A stretch of DNA of 64,000 nucleotides from Bin87 sp965197635 (GCA_965197635.1 CBDANN010000008.1:992001-1056000); one strand, 5' to 3'; positions 45,724-56,228 are shown, numbered from the stretch's first letter. Numbers and translations are program-made. Notes: generated by a model from the letters alone, not told the origin.

Positions 45724-46453
45724 ATGACATTCGATGAGGCGTATTCAAAGCTGGAAGACAATCTCAAGGCCATGGTCGAGGAAGACAGGGAGAGCCACTG
45801 CATCGAGAGTTTCTTCCTTCCCAACGTACGGCCCGAGGGACCGGTGGATTTTGTCCTGGTGGGGATGGAACCGTCGTTGGGCGGGATGGACTTCGAGACT
45901 GCAAAACGGAAAGCCTCTGCAGGCAAGTTCACCAACTGGGGGGAAGTATCCTGAACAATCGACGTTGGAGTACGCCGTTCACAACTACTTGGGTGTGGCC
46001 GGTGGAAGTTTTTACTTCACAGACTTGGCGCACGGCGCCATGAAGCCTCACTCGAAGGGTGCGAATGAACCTGCTAAGTACGAACGGTGGTATCCGCTCT
46101 TTGAAAAGGAGCTTGGACTGGTCGCGAAACCAGACGCGAAAATCATAGCGGTCGGACAAACCACCAGCGTTTTTCTGACGAGAAAGTGGCTTTACGGCTA
46201 TGCCGGCATGGTTGCTCATCCCGCCCGCACAGGTCTCCACAACGCGGGCAAAGAGATCGAGGCTCACCAGGAACGCTGGAGTCTATTTCTCGAGCGCGGC
46301 CCGAACCAGTTTCCGTCGAAGGTCACAAAGACTGAGGCCCAGGAAAAGCGGCTTTTCGACTACATGATCCAGTTCGAGCGAATCCGCAACGCAGAGTCAG
46401 GCGGGTGGTTGGCGTACCGACGCGAATGGCAACGTCTTTGGTCGGAAGCATAG
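45724..46453 (+). pseudogene. Uracil-DNA-glycosylase-like fold protein (tentative), one-base frameshift
   Basis: The ATG at 45724 follows AGGAGG. The first 70 residues (M-T-F-D-E-A-Y-S-K-L-E-D-N-L, V-D-F-V-L-V-G-M-E-P-S-L-G-G) end early at a run of six G's (45938-45943). With five G's the frame continues T-N-W-G-K-Y-P-E-Q-S-T-L-E-Y-A-V-H-N-Y-L-G, F-Y-F-T-D-L-A-H-G-A-M, A-K-I-I-A-V-G-Q-T-T-S-V-F-L and ends at 46453, about 242 residues in total. G-x-x-P-S near the start and the central I-I-A-V-G strand recall uracil-DNA-glycosylase-like proteins, but this is only a resemblance. It may be a real mutation or a homopolymer error. Confidence 0.5.
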
Positions 46454-47214
46454 GCTTTTCTGGTGCCCCAGATGGGGTAAGCCTTGGTTGAGCAGTGGCC
46501 ACCGTGTTACTCAAGCATCAAGACCTTCGCTCTATGACTGCAACTCAACCAAAGCGTGTCCCGGGACACGCTCGAGGAAATTTCGCTACTCCGATCCCGA
46601 GGTAGTCCAAGCGGAAACTTACTCCCCGACCGACGGGTTTCGTAACTCGCCTAGCGGCTCCGAATCGACCTTTCCAAGGTGAATTCTACGCGACCTAACG
46701 GCTCGTCACACAGACAAGCCACGTTTCCGGGTTCTCTTCGTTACGAGGTACTCTCCGCGCCTCGCACAGCTTCCCAACCACTTGCTACCTCACCCCGCAA
46801 GCCTCTCAGGAAATCTCAAGAGCAGGCTCAGGGACTCCGCTTTCACGCTCCACGATTAGTATCCCATTGAACCCCGGAAAGGACGCTACTGGCCCTCTGT
46901 CTGAGCTCCCTGAGCATCCTGTATCGCCAAGGCGAAGTTTTGCCGTGCATCCCGGGTCCTCAATACACCTAAACCAATACCAAGGTGGGATGTGCATTTC
47001 GGGATCTTGAAGCCGTCCGAAAGGACTCCACAGCTCCTCATGCCACCTTCAGCCCCAACTGGGGTCGCCACCGACGGTGCGGTCTAGCAATATGTACATT
47101 TCACCTTGGCTTTAGTTTAGTATTGGATCAAATTAGCATTGGAAGTACTTTGGGTTCGGTGGTGGCAATCCCTAAGATGGTTGCGAAATCGAGTTGCCGG
47201 GAGGTGCCGCAGCC
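46454..47214. other. Gene-poor region with a 74-bp repeat
   Basis: No coding region is supported. Bases 47047-47120 repeat 21063-21136 exactly and end in the IS630-like terminus TTCACCTTGGCTTTAGTTTA, so this is a solo IS end. The last 90 bases precede the IS630 transposase at 47215. No tRNA or rRNA was recognised in the composition-shifted stretch 46480-47000. Confidence 0.45.
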
Positions 47215-48344
47215 ATGGCGCAGGAAAGATACGGTGTACAGTTGACGGAGGAGGAACGGGGACGGCTGAACCGACTGATCCGTGGCGGGAAACACTCGGT
47301 GCGCATCGCCACCCGCGCTCGGATTTTGCTCAAGGTGGATGAGGGCTGGAAGGCGCCGCAGGTGGCGGAAGCTCTGGATGTGTCCGAAGGCACGGTGTAT
47401 CGCATCAAACGGCGGTACGCCGAGGAAGGTCTCCATGGGGTGTTGCACGACCGGATCCAGGCCAACCGTTTCCGCAAAGTGGACGACAAAGCGGAAGCCC
47501 ACCTGATTGCCCTGGCGTGCTCACCAGCGCCGGAGGGGCACGACCACTGGACCCTGCAGTTGCTGGCCGACCAGATGGTGGAGTTGGGGTTGGTCACGTC
47601 ATTGACGTATGAGACGGTACGGCTCAAGCTGAAAAAAACGTCCTCAAGCCTTGGCGGAAGCAACAGTGGTGCATCCCCAAGGTAGGCGGGGAGTTCGTGG
47701 CGGCAATGGAGGACGTGCTGGATCTGTACGCTGAGCCCTACGATCCAGACCGACCGGTGGTGTGCTTTGACGAGACTTCCACCCAACTGCTGGCCGAGGT
47801 GCGGGAGCCGCTGCCGCCACAGCCAGGGCGTCCACGACGCCAGGACTATGAGTACCGCCGCGCTGGCACCCGCAACATCTTCCTGACCTGCGAACCCCTG
47901 GCCGGCTGGCGCGTGCGCCCCTTGACCAATCACGCCATCACCGAACGCCGCACCATGCCGGACTTCGCCCACCAGATGCAGTGGCTGGTGGACACAGCCT
48001 ACCCCCACGCTCCCGTGATCCGCGTCGTCCTCGACAACCTGAACACCCACCGCATGGCTTCTCTCGACGAGACCTTTCCCGCCGCCGAAGCCCGCCGCAT
48101 CGTGAAGCGCCTGGAGTTTCACCACACCCCCAAACACGCCAGTTGGCTCAATATGGCCGAGATTGAATTCAGCGTCTTGGCCCGAGACTGCCTCCGGGGA
48201 CGCCCTGGCGACGACGTGACACTGGCTGGAGCCATCGACGCCGATGAGATCCGGCGTAACGCCGCCCAGGCTACCATCAACTGGGGTTTCAGCACCCAGG
48301 ATGCCCGCTCCAAACTCCATCGCCTCTATCCCTGCAATTCCTAA
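47215..48344 (+). pseudogene. IS630-family transposase with -1 frameshift site and a TTGACCAATCAC insertion
   Basis: Begins M-A-Q-E-R-Y-G-V-Q-L-T-E-E-E-R-G-R-L after GGGAGGTG. It has an HTH (V-A-E-A-L-D-V-S-E-G-T-V-Y-R) and reaches L-K-L-K-K at a seven-A run (47634-47640). A -1 shift there gives N-V-L-K-P-W-R-K-Q-Q-W-C-I-P and the DDE half (V-V-C-F-D-E-T-S, V-V-L-D-N-L-N-T-H, H-A-S-W-L-N-M-A-E), as expected for programmed frameshifting. Between G-W-R and A-I-T-E-R-R-T, 21 bases ending TTGACCAATCAC (47913-47933) replace six, adding V-R-P-L-T-N-H in frame. IS5 copy C begins right after its stop codon. Confidence 0.85.
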
Positions 48345-49205
48345 GAATCTGTCTACGATCTCCGAAATAGGTTAAGTTGAGACTATTATCAGGGGAGGGG
48401 TAATCATGTCTCATTCCTATCCCAGCGACATCAGCCGGGAGCAATTCGCCCGTATTCTGCCCGTGTTGGAGACGGCTCGCCGCCGGACCAAGCCCCGCAC
48501 CGTGGACTTGTATGACGTTTTCTGCGGCGTGCTGTACCTCTTGAAAAGCGGGTGCCGGTGGCGAATGCTGCCCGCGGACTTCTCCAATTGGCGCACTTGC
48601 TACCAGTATTTCCGGCAATGGAGCGAGCGGCCGGGCCCGGGTCAGGATTCCATTCTGGAGCGTGTCCTAAAAAAATCGGTTGGCGCGGTCCGGCAAAGCA
48701 ATGGACGGAAAGAGCAGACCAGCTGCTGCATCGTGGACTCCCAGAGCGTCCAGAACACGGACACCGCCGGGCACCAGGGCTATGACGCGGGTAAGAAGGT
48801 GTCCGGAATCAAGCGTCACATCGCGGTGGACACGCCAGGATTGCCCCATGCGCTACACCTGACTACCGCCAACGTTACCGACCGGGCTGGGGCTTTGGCG
48901 ATGTTTGACGCAAACCGGTCCGGCCTCAATCAGGTCCAGAAGGTGCTGGTGGACGGGGGTTACACCGGGAAGCCCTTTGCCACTGCGGTGCAAAGCTTGT
49001 TGGGAGCCGCGGTGGAAGTGGTGAAACGCAACGAACTGCACACCTTCGTGGTGCTGCCAAAGCGATGGGTGGTGGAGCGATCTTTCGCCGGGCTGGAAAA
49101 GTGCCGCCGACTCTGGAAGAACTGTGAAAGGAAGCTCAATACCAGCCTGCAAATGGTGGTGCTTGCCTTCATGGTGCTAATCCTAAAAAGATCGTAGACA
49201 GGCTC
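48345..49205 (+). mobile_element. IS5-family element, copy C
   Basis: 861 bp with GAATCTGTCTACGATC and complement of GAGCCTGTCTACGATC ends, abutting the IS630 stop codon on the left and a coding fragment on the right. Confidence 0.88.
48406..49197 (+). CDS. IS5-family transposase (copy C, seven-A single-frame form)
   Basis: 263 residues read in one frame through a seven-A run at 48669-48675. The N-terminal third differs most from the other copies (L-E-T-A-R-R-R-T-K-P-R-T, C-R-W-R-M-L-P-A-D-F-S-N) while the C-terminal half is nearly identical to copy B, so copies may have exchanged sequence. DDE motifs are V-D-S-Q-S-V-Q-N-T-D, V-D-G-G-Y-T-G and V-E-R-S-F-A-G-L-E-K-C-R-R. Confidence 0.87.
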   Translation: MSHSYPSDISREQFARILPVLETARRRTKPRTVDLYDVFCGVLYLLKSGCRWRMLPADFSNWRTCYQYFRQWSERPGPGQDSILERVLKKSVGAVRQSNGRKEQTSCCIVDSQSVQNTDTAGHQGYDAGKKVSGIKRHIAVDTPGLPHALHLTTANVTDRAGALAMFDANRSGLNQVQKVLVDGGYTGKPFATAVQSLLGAAVEVVKRNELHTFVVLPKRWVVERSFAGLEKCRRLWKNCERKLNTSLQMVVLAFMVLILKRS

Positions 49206-51375
49206 TGAGGTCGCTCGCAACGACGGGTATGTTTACCGGCGCAGGTACTTGGATGAAAAGGCGTGGGAGTTGGTGGGTTTGGAAACCGTTCGCCATGCAC
49301 TGGCCGACGTATACCGCGATGTGCCGACGGCACTGGACTTCCTGTGCGAGGCGGGCACCATCCGCACGCCCGCGGCGGTGTTTGAGGCGAGACCGGCCGG
49401 GGCCGCCGAATCTTGAGGATCTGTCTCAGAACCTGTCTACGATCTCTGAAATAGGTTACGCTGAGACTATTATCAGGGGAGGGGTAATCATGTCTCATTC
49501 CTATCCCAGCGACATCAGTAGGGAGCAATTCGCCCGTATTCTGCCCACGCTGAAGTCGGCCCGACGCCGGACCAAGCCCCGCATTGTGGACTTGTATGAC
49601 GTTTTCTGCGGCGTGCTGTATCTCCTGAAAAGCGGCTGCCAGTGGCGAATGCTGCCGGCGGACTTCCCCGATTGGCGCACTTGTTACCAGTATTTCCGGC
49701 AATGGAGCGAGCAGCCCGACCCGGAGCAGGATTCCATTCTGGAACAAGTCCTAAAAAAAATCGGTTGGCGAGGCCCGACAAAGCAATGGGAGGGAAGAGC
49801 AGACCAGCTGCTGCATCGTGGACTCCCAGAGCGTCAAGAACACGGACACCGCCGGGCACCAGGGCTATGACGCGGGCAAGAAGGTGTCCGGAAGCAAGCG
49901 TCATATCGCGGTGGACACGCCAGGATTGCCCCATGCGATACACCTGACTACCGCCGACGTTACCGACCGGGCTGGGGCTTTGGCGATGTTTGACGAAAAC
50001 CGGTCCGACCTCAACCGGGTCCAGAATGTGTTGGTGGACGGTGGTTACACCGGGAAGCCCTTTGCTGCTGCAGTGCAAGGCATATTGGGAGCCGCGGTGG
50101 AAGTGGTGAAACGCAACAAACTGCACACCTTCGTGGTGCTGCCAAAGCGATGGGTGGTGGAGCGATCTTTCGCCGGGCTGGAAAAGTGCCGCCGCCTCTG
50201 GAAGAACTGTGAAAGGAAGCTCAATACCAGCCTGCAAATGGTGGTGCTCGCCTTCATGGTGCTAATCCTAAAAAGATCGTAGACAGGCTCTGAGGTCGCT
50301 CGCAACGACGGGTATGTTTACCGGCGCAGGTACTTGGATGAAAAGGCGTGGGAGTTGGTGGGTTTGGAAACCGTTCGCCATGCACTGGCCGACGTATACC
50401 GCGATGTGCCGACGGCACTGGACTTCCTGTGCGAGGCGGGCACCATCCGCACGCCCGCGGCGGTGTTTGAGGCGAGACCGGCCGGGGCCGCCGAATCTTG
50501 AGGATCTGTCTCAGAACCTGTCTACGATCTCTGAAATAGGTTAAGCTGAGACTATTATCAGGGGAGGGGTAATCATGTCTCATTCCTATCCCAGCGACAT
50601 CAGTAGGGAGCAATTCGCCCGTATTCTGCCCACGCTGAAGTCGGCCCGACGCCGGACCAAGCCCCGCATTGTGGACTTGTATGACGTTTTCTGCGGCGTG
50701 CTGTATCTCCTGAAAAGCGGCTGCCAGTGGCGAATGCTGCCGGCGGACTTCCCCGATTGGCGCACTTGTTACCAGTATTTCCGGCAATGGAGCGAGCAGC
50801 CCGACCCGGAGCAGGATTCCATTCTGGAACAAGTCCTAAAAAAAATCGGTTGGCGAGGCCCGACCAAGCAATGGGAGGGAAGAGCAGACCAGCTGCTGCA
50901 TCGTGGACTCCCAGAGCGTCAAGAACACGGACACCGCCGGGCACCAGGGCTATGACGCGGGCAAAAAGGTGTCCGGAATCAAGCGTCATATCGCGGTGGA
51001 CACGCAAGGATTGCCCCATGCGATACAGGTGACTACCGCCGACGTTACCGATCGGGCGGGGGCTTTGGCGATGTTTGACGAAAACCGGTCCGACCTCAAC
51101 CGGGTCCAGAATGTGTTGGTGGACGGTGGTTACACCGGGAAGCCCTTTGCTGCTGCAGTGCAAGGCATATTGGGAGCCGCGGTGGAAGTGGTGAAACGCA
51201 ACGAACTGCACACCTTCGTGGTGCTGCCGAAACCATGGGTGGTGGAGCGGTCATTCGCCTGGCTGGAAAAGTGCCGCCGGCTCTGGAAGAACTGTGAAAG
51301 GAAGCTCAATACCAGCCTGCAGATGGTGGTGCTCGCCTTCATGGTGCTAATCCTCAAAAGATTGTAAACAGGCTC
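49206..51375 (+). repeat. 1085-bp tandem duplication: gene-end fragment plus IS5 (copies D and E)
   Basis: Unit 1 is 49206-50290 and unit 2 is 50291-51375. Each has a 223-bp segment (49206-49428, 50291-50513) then an 862-bp IS5 (49429-50290, 50514-51375). The 223-bp segments appear identical and encode the end of an unknown protein, E-V-A-R-N-D-G-Y-V-Y-R-R-R-Y-L-D-E-K-A-W-E-L-V-G to A-A-E-S-stop. The IS5 transposases start at 49490 and 50575; both have eight A's (49753-49760, 50838-50845) and are split into two frames, with the second halves at 49818-50282 and 50903-51367. Unequal exchange between IS5 copies explains the duplication. Confidence 0.88.
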
Positions 51376-51378
51376 TAA

Positions 51379-52274
51379 GAGGGTGTGTGACAATGGTCTA
51401 AAGTGGCGTCAAGGGTTCTTGAGGTGAGGGCAGGAAGGGCATTAGGCTGGGAGCATGAGCAGAAAACCTTATCCCAGCGATTTGACCGATGCCCAATGGG
51501 AAGTGCTAGCGCCCCTGCTGCCACCCGACTCGTCCCTGGGGCATCCCCGAACCGTGGACCTGCGGGAAGTGGTCAACGGCATCCTGTACGTGTTGCGGGG
51601 CGGCATACCCTGGCGGCTGATGCCCCACGACCTGCCACCTTGGGGCACGGTCTGGTGGTACTTTCGGAAGTGGCGAGATGATGGGACTTGGGAGCGGGTA
51701 GAGGAGGCCTTGCGTTCCCGGGTTCGGGAAGCCGCCGGACGCGATGCCACGCCCAGCGCGGCCATCATCGACAGCCAATCGGTGAAGACCACGGAAAAAG
51801 GGGGCCCAGAGGCTATGACGCCGGTAAACGGGTTGCTGGACGCAAGCGCCACATCGTAGTGGACACATCGTAGTGGACACCATGGGGTTGCTCTTGGCCG
51901 TGGTGGTTCACGCTGCCAATATTCAAGACCGGGATGGGGCCAAGCTGGTGTTGGCCAAACTGCTGGGCCAGTTTCCTCGGTTGCAGGTGATTTGGGCGGA
52001 TGCTGGCTACGCCGGCCGGTTGGTGTCGTGGGCCTGGGCCACTGGGGGTTGGCTGCTCACCGTGGTGCGACGGCAACCGGACAGCCACCGATTTGAGGTG
52101 TTGCCCCGACGCTGGGTGCTCGAGCGCACCCTGGCGTGGTTGAGCCGTTGCCGTCGGTTGAGCAAAGACTATGAAGAGCGGACCGAAAGCAGCGAAGCCT
52201 GGGTCCACATTGCCATGGTTCATCTCATGCTCAAAAGGCTCCGGCCTGCTTGAAACCCTTTGTCACACACCCTC
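51379..52274 (+). mobile_element. IS5-superfamily element (ISL2-like), defective
   Basis: Ends GAGGGTGTGTGACAA and complement, about 896 bp. The left end lies a few bases after IS5 copy E and the right end joins the second surface-protein gene. Confidence 0.82.
51455..52253 (+). pseudogene. IS5-superfamily transposase with two lesions
   Basis: Begins M-S-R-K-P-Y-P-S-D-L-T-D-A-Q-W-E-V-L-A-P-L-L-P. D-S-Q-S-V-K-T-T-E-K-G-G-P is followed by a frame change (one base missing near 51808), while G-Y-D-A-G-K-R-V-A-G-R-K-R-H-I-V-V-D-T continues in the next frame. A direct 14-base duplication (ACATCGTAGTGGAC unit, about 51850-51877) then shifts frame again before M-G-L-L-L-A-V-V-V-H-A-A and W-V-L-E-R-T-L-A-W-L-S-R-C-R-R. 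Short tandem duplications like this arise by slippage. Confidence 0.82.
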
Positions 52275-53625
52275 TTAGAGTTTGGCCACCAGGTGGACCT
52301 CTCAGTCGGGGCCAACCGCGTAAGGATCACCGTGGCTGCACCGAACGGGACCACCACTGAGACTTACACTCTCAACATCAACAAGGGCGTGGACTCCACC
52401 TATGGCTGGAATGCCCTGGACGACCTGGATATCTTGATCATCGCGGACAACCGTGATCCGGCCGGAATCTGGTCGGACGGCCTCACCATGTGGGTGGCCG
52501 ATGGCGACGAAGACGAGATCTACGCCTACCGGATGTCCGGCAAGCAGCGCGTTAGCGGCAGTGACTTCGACACCCAGGACGCGGTGGGCAACAACGATCC
52601 AGCCGGCCTCCATTCGGATGGTGCCACGATGTGGGTGGCCGATGGTGAAGATAAGAAAATCTACGCCTACCGGATGTCCGACAGGCAGCGCGTCGTCGGC
52701 AGTGAATTCGACACCCTGGACGATGCGGGCAACGACGATCCTATCGGCATCTGGTCCGACGGCGCCATGATGTGGGTGGCCGATGGTGAAGATAAGAAAA
52801 TCTACGCCTACCGGATGTCCGACAGGCAGCGCGTCAGCAGTAGGGACTTCAACACCCTAGACGCGGCGGGCAACGACAATTCTACCGACATCTGGTCCGA
52901 CGGCATTGCCATGTGGGTCGCGGACAAGACCGACGACAAGGTCTATTCCTACAACCTGGAGACGTTAGACAACGCGGACCTGCGCACCCTGGCGGTTGAC
53001 GGCACGGAAGTGACAGGCTTCGACCCGTCCACTACCACGTACGACGTAACAGTGGCAGACGAGGTGCAGGAGGTCACCGTCTTGGCCGTGGCCCGCGACT
53101 TCAGACGGCGCAAACGAAGTTAGGATCATCGGCACAGCCGAGAACAAGGTCACAACCCTGTCGTACACGCTAAGCGTGAACAGGGGTTCCACCACCCCAT
53201 TCGGCTGGAAGGCGGTGGACGACTTCGACACGCTTGTCGCGGCGGACAACCGCGATCCCACTGGCATCTGGTCTGACGGCACGACCATGTGGGTGGCCGA
53301 AATTAACGACGACAAGATCTACGCCTACAACCTCACGACCAAGAGCCGTGACAGCACCAAGGACTTCAATACGCTGGACGCGGCCGGCAACACCTCCCCC
53401 ACCGGCATCTGGTCCGACGGCACCACCTTGTGGGTTTCGGACCTCGACGACGCCAAGATCTACGCCTACAACATGGCGACCAAGGCCCGTGACAGTGACA
53501 AGGACTTCGACACTCTAAACGCAGCTAACAACGACCATGCCCGCGGCATCTGGTCTGACAGCACGACCATGTGGGTCGCCGACATTGATGACGACAAGAT
53601 TTACGCCTACCGAATGTCCAACGAG
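52275..53625 (+). pseudogene. Second blade-repeat surface protein, left part
   Basis: Entered from the IS5 end within a cadherin-like domain (F-G-H-Q-V-D-L-S-V-G-A-N-R-V-R-I-T-V). Blades follow, the first marked by Y-G-W-N-A-L-D-D-L-D-I-L, with A-Y-R-M-S-D-R-Q-R-V linkers in place of S-T-K-A-R-D-S. Four blades lead to a cadherin-like domain (T-L-A-V-D-G-T-E-V-T-G-F-D-P-S-T-T-T-Y-D-V) that has lost about 15-20 residues and its frame near 53100. Three more blades end at Y-R-M-S-N-E, where IS66 enters. The 5' end of the gene is not in the window. Confidence 0.8.
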
Positions 53626-55079
53626 GTAACTGTTCAGACTTGGTGGGGTGAAATTGGCCGGATCCGGGTTTCCGAACGCTGGCGTGGGTGGCGGTGGTTA
53701 TGTCATATAGAGGGAGTGGATACTGAGAGTGACCTGACCACCGCCGACCGCGATTTCCTCATCGCCATCATTGCCCAACTGCAGGCCACCGTTTTGGAAC
53801 AGCAGCGGGTGATTGAGCGGTTGGAGCGGCGGATTGCCGAACTGGAGGGCCAGGCGAAACCGGACGACCCGCCCCGAATGCCCGGCCTCAAGGCGAAATC
53901 GGGCCGCCAGCCCCCAGCGCAGCAGCAGCCCCGAAAGCAGCGACGCCACGGCTTCGCCCGCCCGCGCATGACACCGACCCACCGGGTGGAGCACGTGGTG
54001 GAGAGCTGTCCCGATTGCGGCGCCCACCTGTCCGGCGGCTGGACCCAGCGCACTCGGGAAGTCATCGAGTTGCCGGTGGTTCCGGTGCAAGTCACCGAGC
54101 ATGTCTTCATCGCCAGGACCTGCCCAGTGTGTCGGCGGCGCCGAGTGCCCACCGCGCAACTGGACGGCGTGGCACTGGGGCGCCAACGCCTGGGCGTCAA
54201 CCTGATCAGCCGCATCGCCACGCTACGGGAAGAAGGGCGCCTGCCAATCCGCAGCATCCAGTGGTATCTGCGCACCGTCCATCAGCTGTGCCTCAGCGTG
54301 GGGGCCATTGTGAGCGCCATTCATCAGACCGCGCAACAGGCCCAACCAGCGGTGGCTGGAATGGTGGACCGCATCCGCGCCAGCCCAGTGGTCCACGCCG
54401 ACGAAACCGGCTGGCGTCAAAATGGGAACAACGGTTACGTCTGGACTTTCAGCACTCCCACCGAGCGCTACTTCCTGCGGCGGGGTCGGGGCAAGGCGGT
54501 GGTGGACGAAGCGCTGGGCGAGGCATTCTCCGGAGTACTGGTCAGCGATTTCTACGCCGCCTACCACCATTACGATGGCCCCAAGCAACGGTGCTGGGCG
54601 CACCTGCTGCGGGACATCCACGACCTGCGGGCCCGCTACCTCAAAGATGCCCCGCTGGCCTGCTGGGCGGCGGCAGTCCATCGACTCTACGAGGAAGCCA
54701 AAGCCTTCTCTCATCCTCAGGCACGACGACGGCGCACTGCTCAACTGGCCTGGGAGCGGAAGCTGCTGGCCATCTGCCGCCCTTTCCTGTCTGAGCCGTC
54801 GGCTGTCCAGGGCAAGCTGTGCCGGCGCATTGAGCGCCACATCAAGGAACTCTTCGTCTTCGTGGCCGAACCAGACGTGCCATCGGACAACAACCCCGCC
54901 GAGCGCAGCCTGCGTCATCTGGTCATCAGCCGCAAGGTCAGCGGCGGCACCCGCTCGGAGCAGGGCACGGAGAGCAAGATGACGCTGGCATCCATCTTCG
55001 GCACCTGGCGCGCCCAAGGTTTAAATCCTCTCGCCGCCTGCCGTCAGCTGCTCACTTCCCCCCAAGTCTGAACTGTTAC
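53626..55079 (+). mobile_element. IS66-family element without accessory genes, copy 2
   Basis: Ends GTAACTGTTCAGACTTGG and complement, 1454 bp. An 8-bp duplication CCAACGAG lies at 53618-53625 and 55080-55087. Removing one duplication and the element restores R-M-S-N-E-S-R-D-S-S-K-D-F in the surface protein. Confidence 0.93.
53716..55071 (+). CDS. IS66-family transposase TnpC (intact)
   Basis: A GTG at 53716 corresponds to the start of the copy at 26018; the frame is open back into the surface gene, but that is chance continuity. The 451-residue protein has an N-terminal coiled coil (I-A-Q-L-Q-A-T-V-L-E-Q-Q-R-V-I-E-R-L-E-R-R), C-P-D-C-G...C-P-V-C zinc pairs, and DDE motifs V-H-A-D-E-T-G-W-R, L-V-S-D-F-Y-A-A-Y-H and N-P-A-E-R-S-L-R-H-L-V-I-S-R-K. 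It is free of the micro-insertions of its relative and serves as the reference for them. Confidence 0.92.
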   Translation: MDTESDLTTADRDFLIAIIAQLQATVLEQQRVIERLERRIAELEGQAKPDDPPRMPGLKAKSGRQPPAQQQPRKQRRHGFARPRMTPTHRVEHVVESCPDCGAHLSGGWTQRTREVIELPVVPVQVTEHVFIARTCPVCRRRRVPTAQLDGVALGRQRLGVNLISRIATLREEGRLPIRSIQWYLRTVHQLCLSVGAIVSAIHQTAQQAQPAVAGMVDRIRASPVVHADETGWRQNGNNGYVWTFSTPTERYFLRRGRGKAVVDEALGEAFSGVLVSDFYAAYHHYDGPKQRCWAHLLRDIHDLRARYLKDAPLACWAAAVHRLYEEAKAFSHPQARRRRTAQLAWERKLLAICRPFLSEPSAVQGKLCRRIERHIKELFVFVAEPDVPSDNNPAERSLRHLVISRKVSGGTRSEQGTESKMTLASIFGTWRAQGLNPLAACRQLLTSPQV

Positions 55080-56228
55080 CCAACGAGAGCCGTGACTCCA
55101 GCAAGGACTTCGATACGCTGGACGCAGCCGGCAACACCTCCCCCACCGGCATCTGGTCCGACGGCACCACCTTGTGGGTGGTTGACGGCGCTGACGTAAA
55201 GGTCTATGCCTATAACCTGGACACCAAGGCGCAAGAGTCCGCCAAGGAGTTCAACACCCTGGGCGCAGCGCTCAATGTCGGTCCCACCGGCATCTGGTCC
55301 GACGGCACGACGATGTGGATTACCAATTCCACTGCATTTGCCGAGGACAAGGTGTTCTCCTACGGCCTGCCCGGCTTTGACCCCACCCTGAGCGGCATCA
55401 CTGTGGACGGCACCGCCGTCCCGGGCTTTGCCTCAGACCTCACATCATACGAATACCGCGTTTCCAGCACGGTAACGCAGCTCACGATTGCCGCCACCAC
55501 TACCGACAGCAATGCGACCTGGGCCGCGACCTCGCCCGAGGACGCCGACAGCGGTACGGATGGTCATCAGGTGAGCCTCTCCGGTGGCAAGAACGCAGTG
55601 ATCATCACGGGAACAGCCCAGTCCGGGACTATCACCGAAGAATACACGCTGAATGTGAATAGAGGTGTCACAGACCCATACGGCTGGAACGTAATTAAAG
55701 ACTTCGTCACGCTGGATGCCGACAACGAGTCCCCCATCGGCATCTGGTCTGACGACACCACCTTGTGGGTAAGCGACCCAGTTGAAAAGAAGCTCTACGC
55801 CTACAGCCTCTCGACCATGGCCCGCGATTCCGGTAAAGACTTCAACACGCTGGACGACGCCGAGAACGACCACCCAAGCGGCATCTGGTCCGACGGCACC
55901 ACCATGTGGGTGGCCGACACCACTGACGACAAGCTCTACGCCTACAACCTTTCGACCAAGGCCCGTGATTCCGGCAAGGACTTCAATACGCTGGACGGGG
56001 CGAACAACAACAGCCCCTACGGTCTCTGGTCTGACGGCACCACAATGTGGGTCATAGACAACTCTGACAAGAAAATCTACGCCTACACACTCTCCACCAA
56101 AGCATACGACTCCGACAACGACTTCGACACGCTGGACGGGGCCGGCAACGACAACCCCACAGGTATCTGGTCCAACGGCATCACAATGTGGGCTGCCGAT
56201 GAGGACGATTCCAAGCTCTACGCCTACA
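55080..56228 (+). pseudogene. Second blade-repeat surface protein, right part (cut by IS982-like copy 3)
   Basis: Continues in frame from the IS66 site: two blades complete a five-blade set (the second with the longer turn N-S-T-A-F-A-E-D-K-V-F-S-Y). A cadherin-like domain follows (I-T-V-D-G-T-A-V-P-G-F-A-S-D-L-T-S-Y-E-Y, G-H-Q-V-S-L-S-G-G-K-N), then a new set opening Y-G-W-N-V-I-K-D-F-V-T-L with four blades. The frame ends six codons into the IS982-like element. Beyond that element lies an ISAs1 remnant, not surface gene, so the real 3' end has been deleted. Confidence 0.82.

Noticed and set aside
46480..47000. Possible structured RNA or rRNA fragment because of its different composition
   Set aside because: No tRNA, rRNA or known RNA signature could be recognised and no consistent pairing was found by eye.
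53176..53715. Fusion of surface blades with IS66 transposase in one open frame
   Set aside because: The frame through the IS66 left end is accidental; the target duplication and restored host frame show that the two genes are separate.
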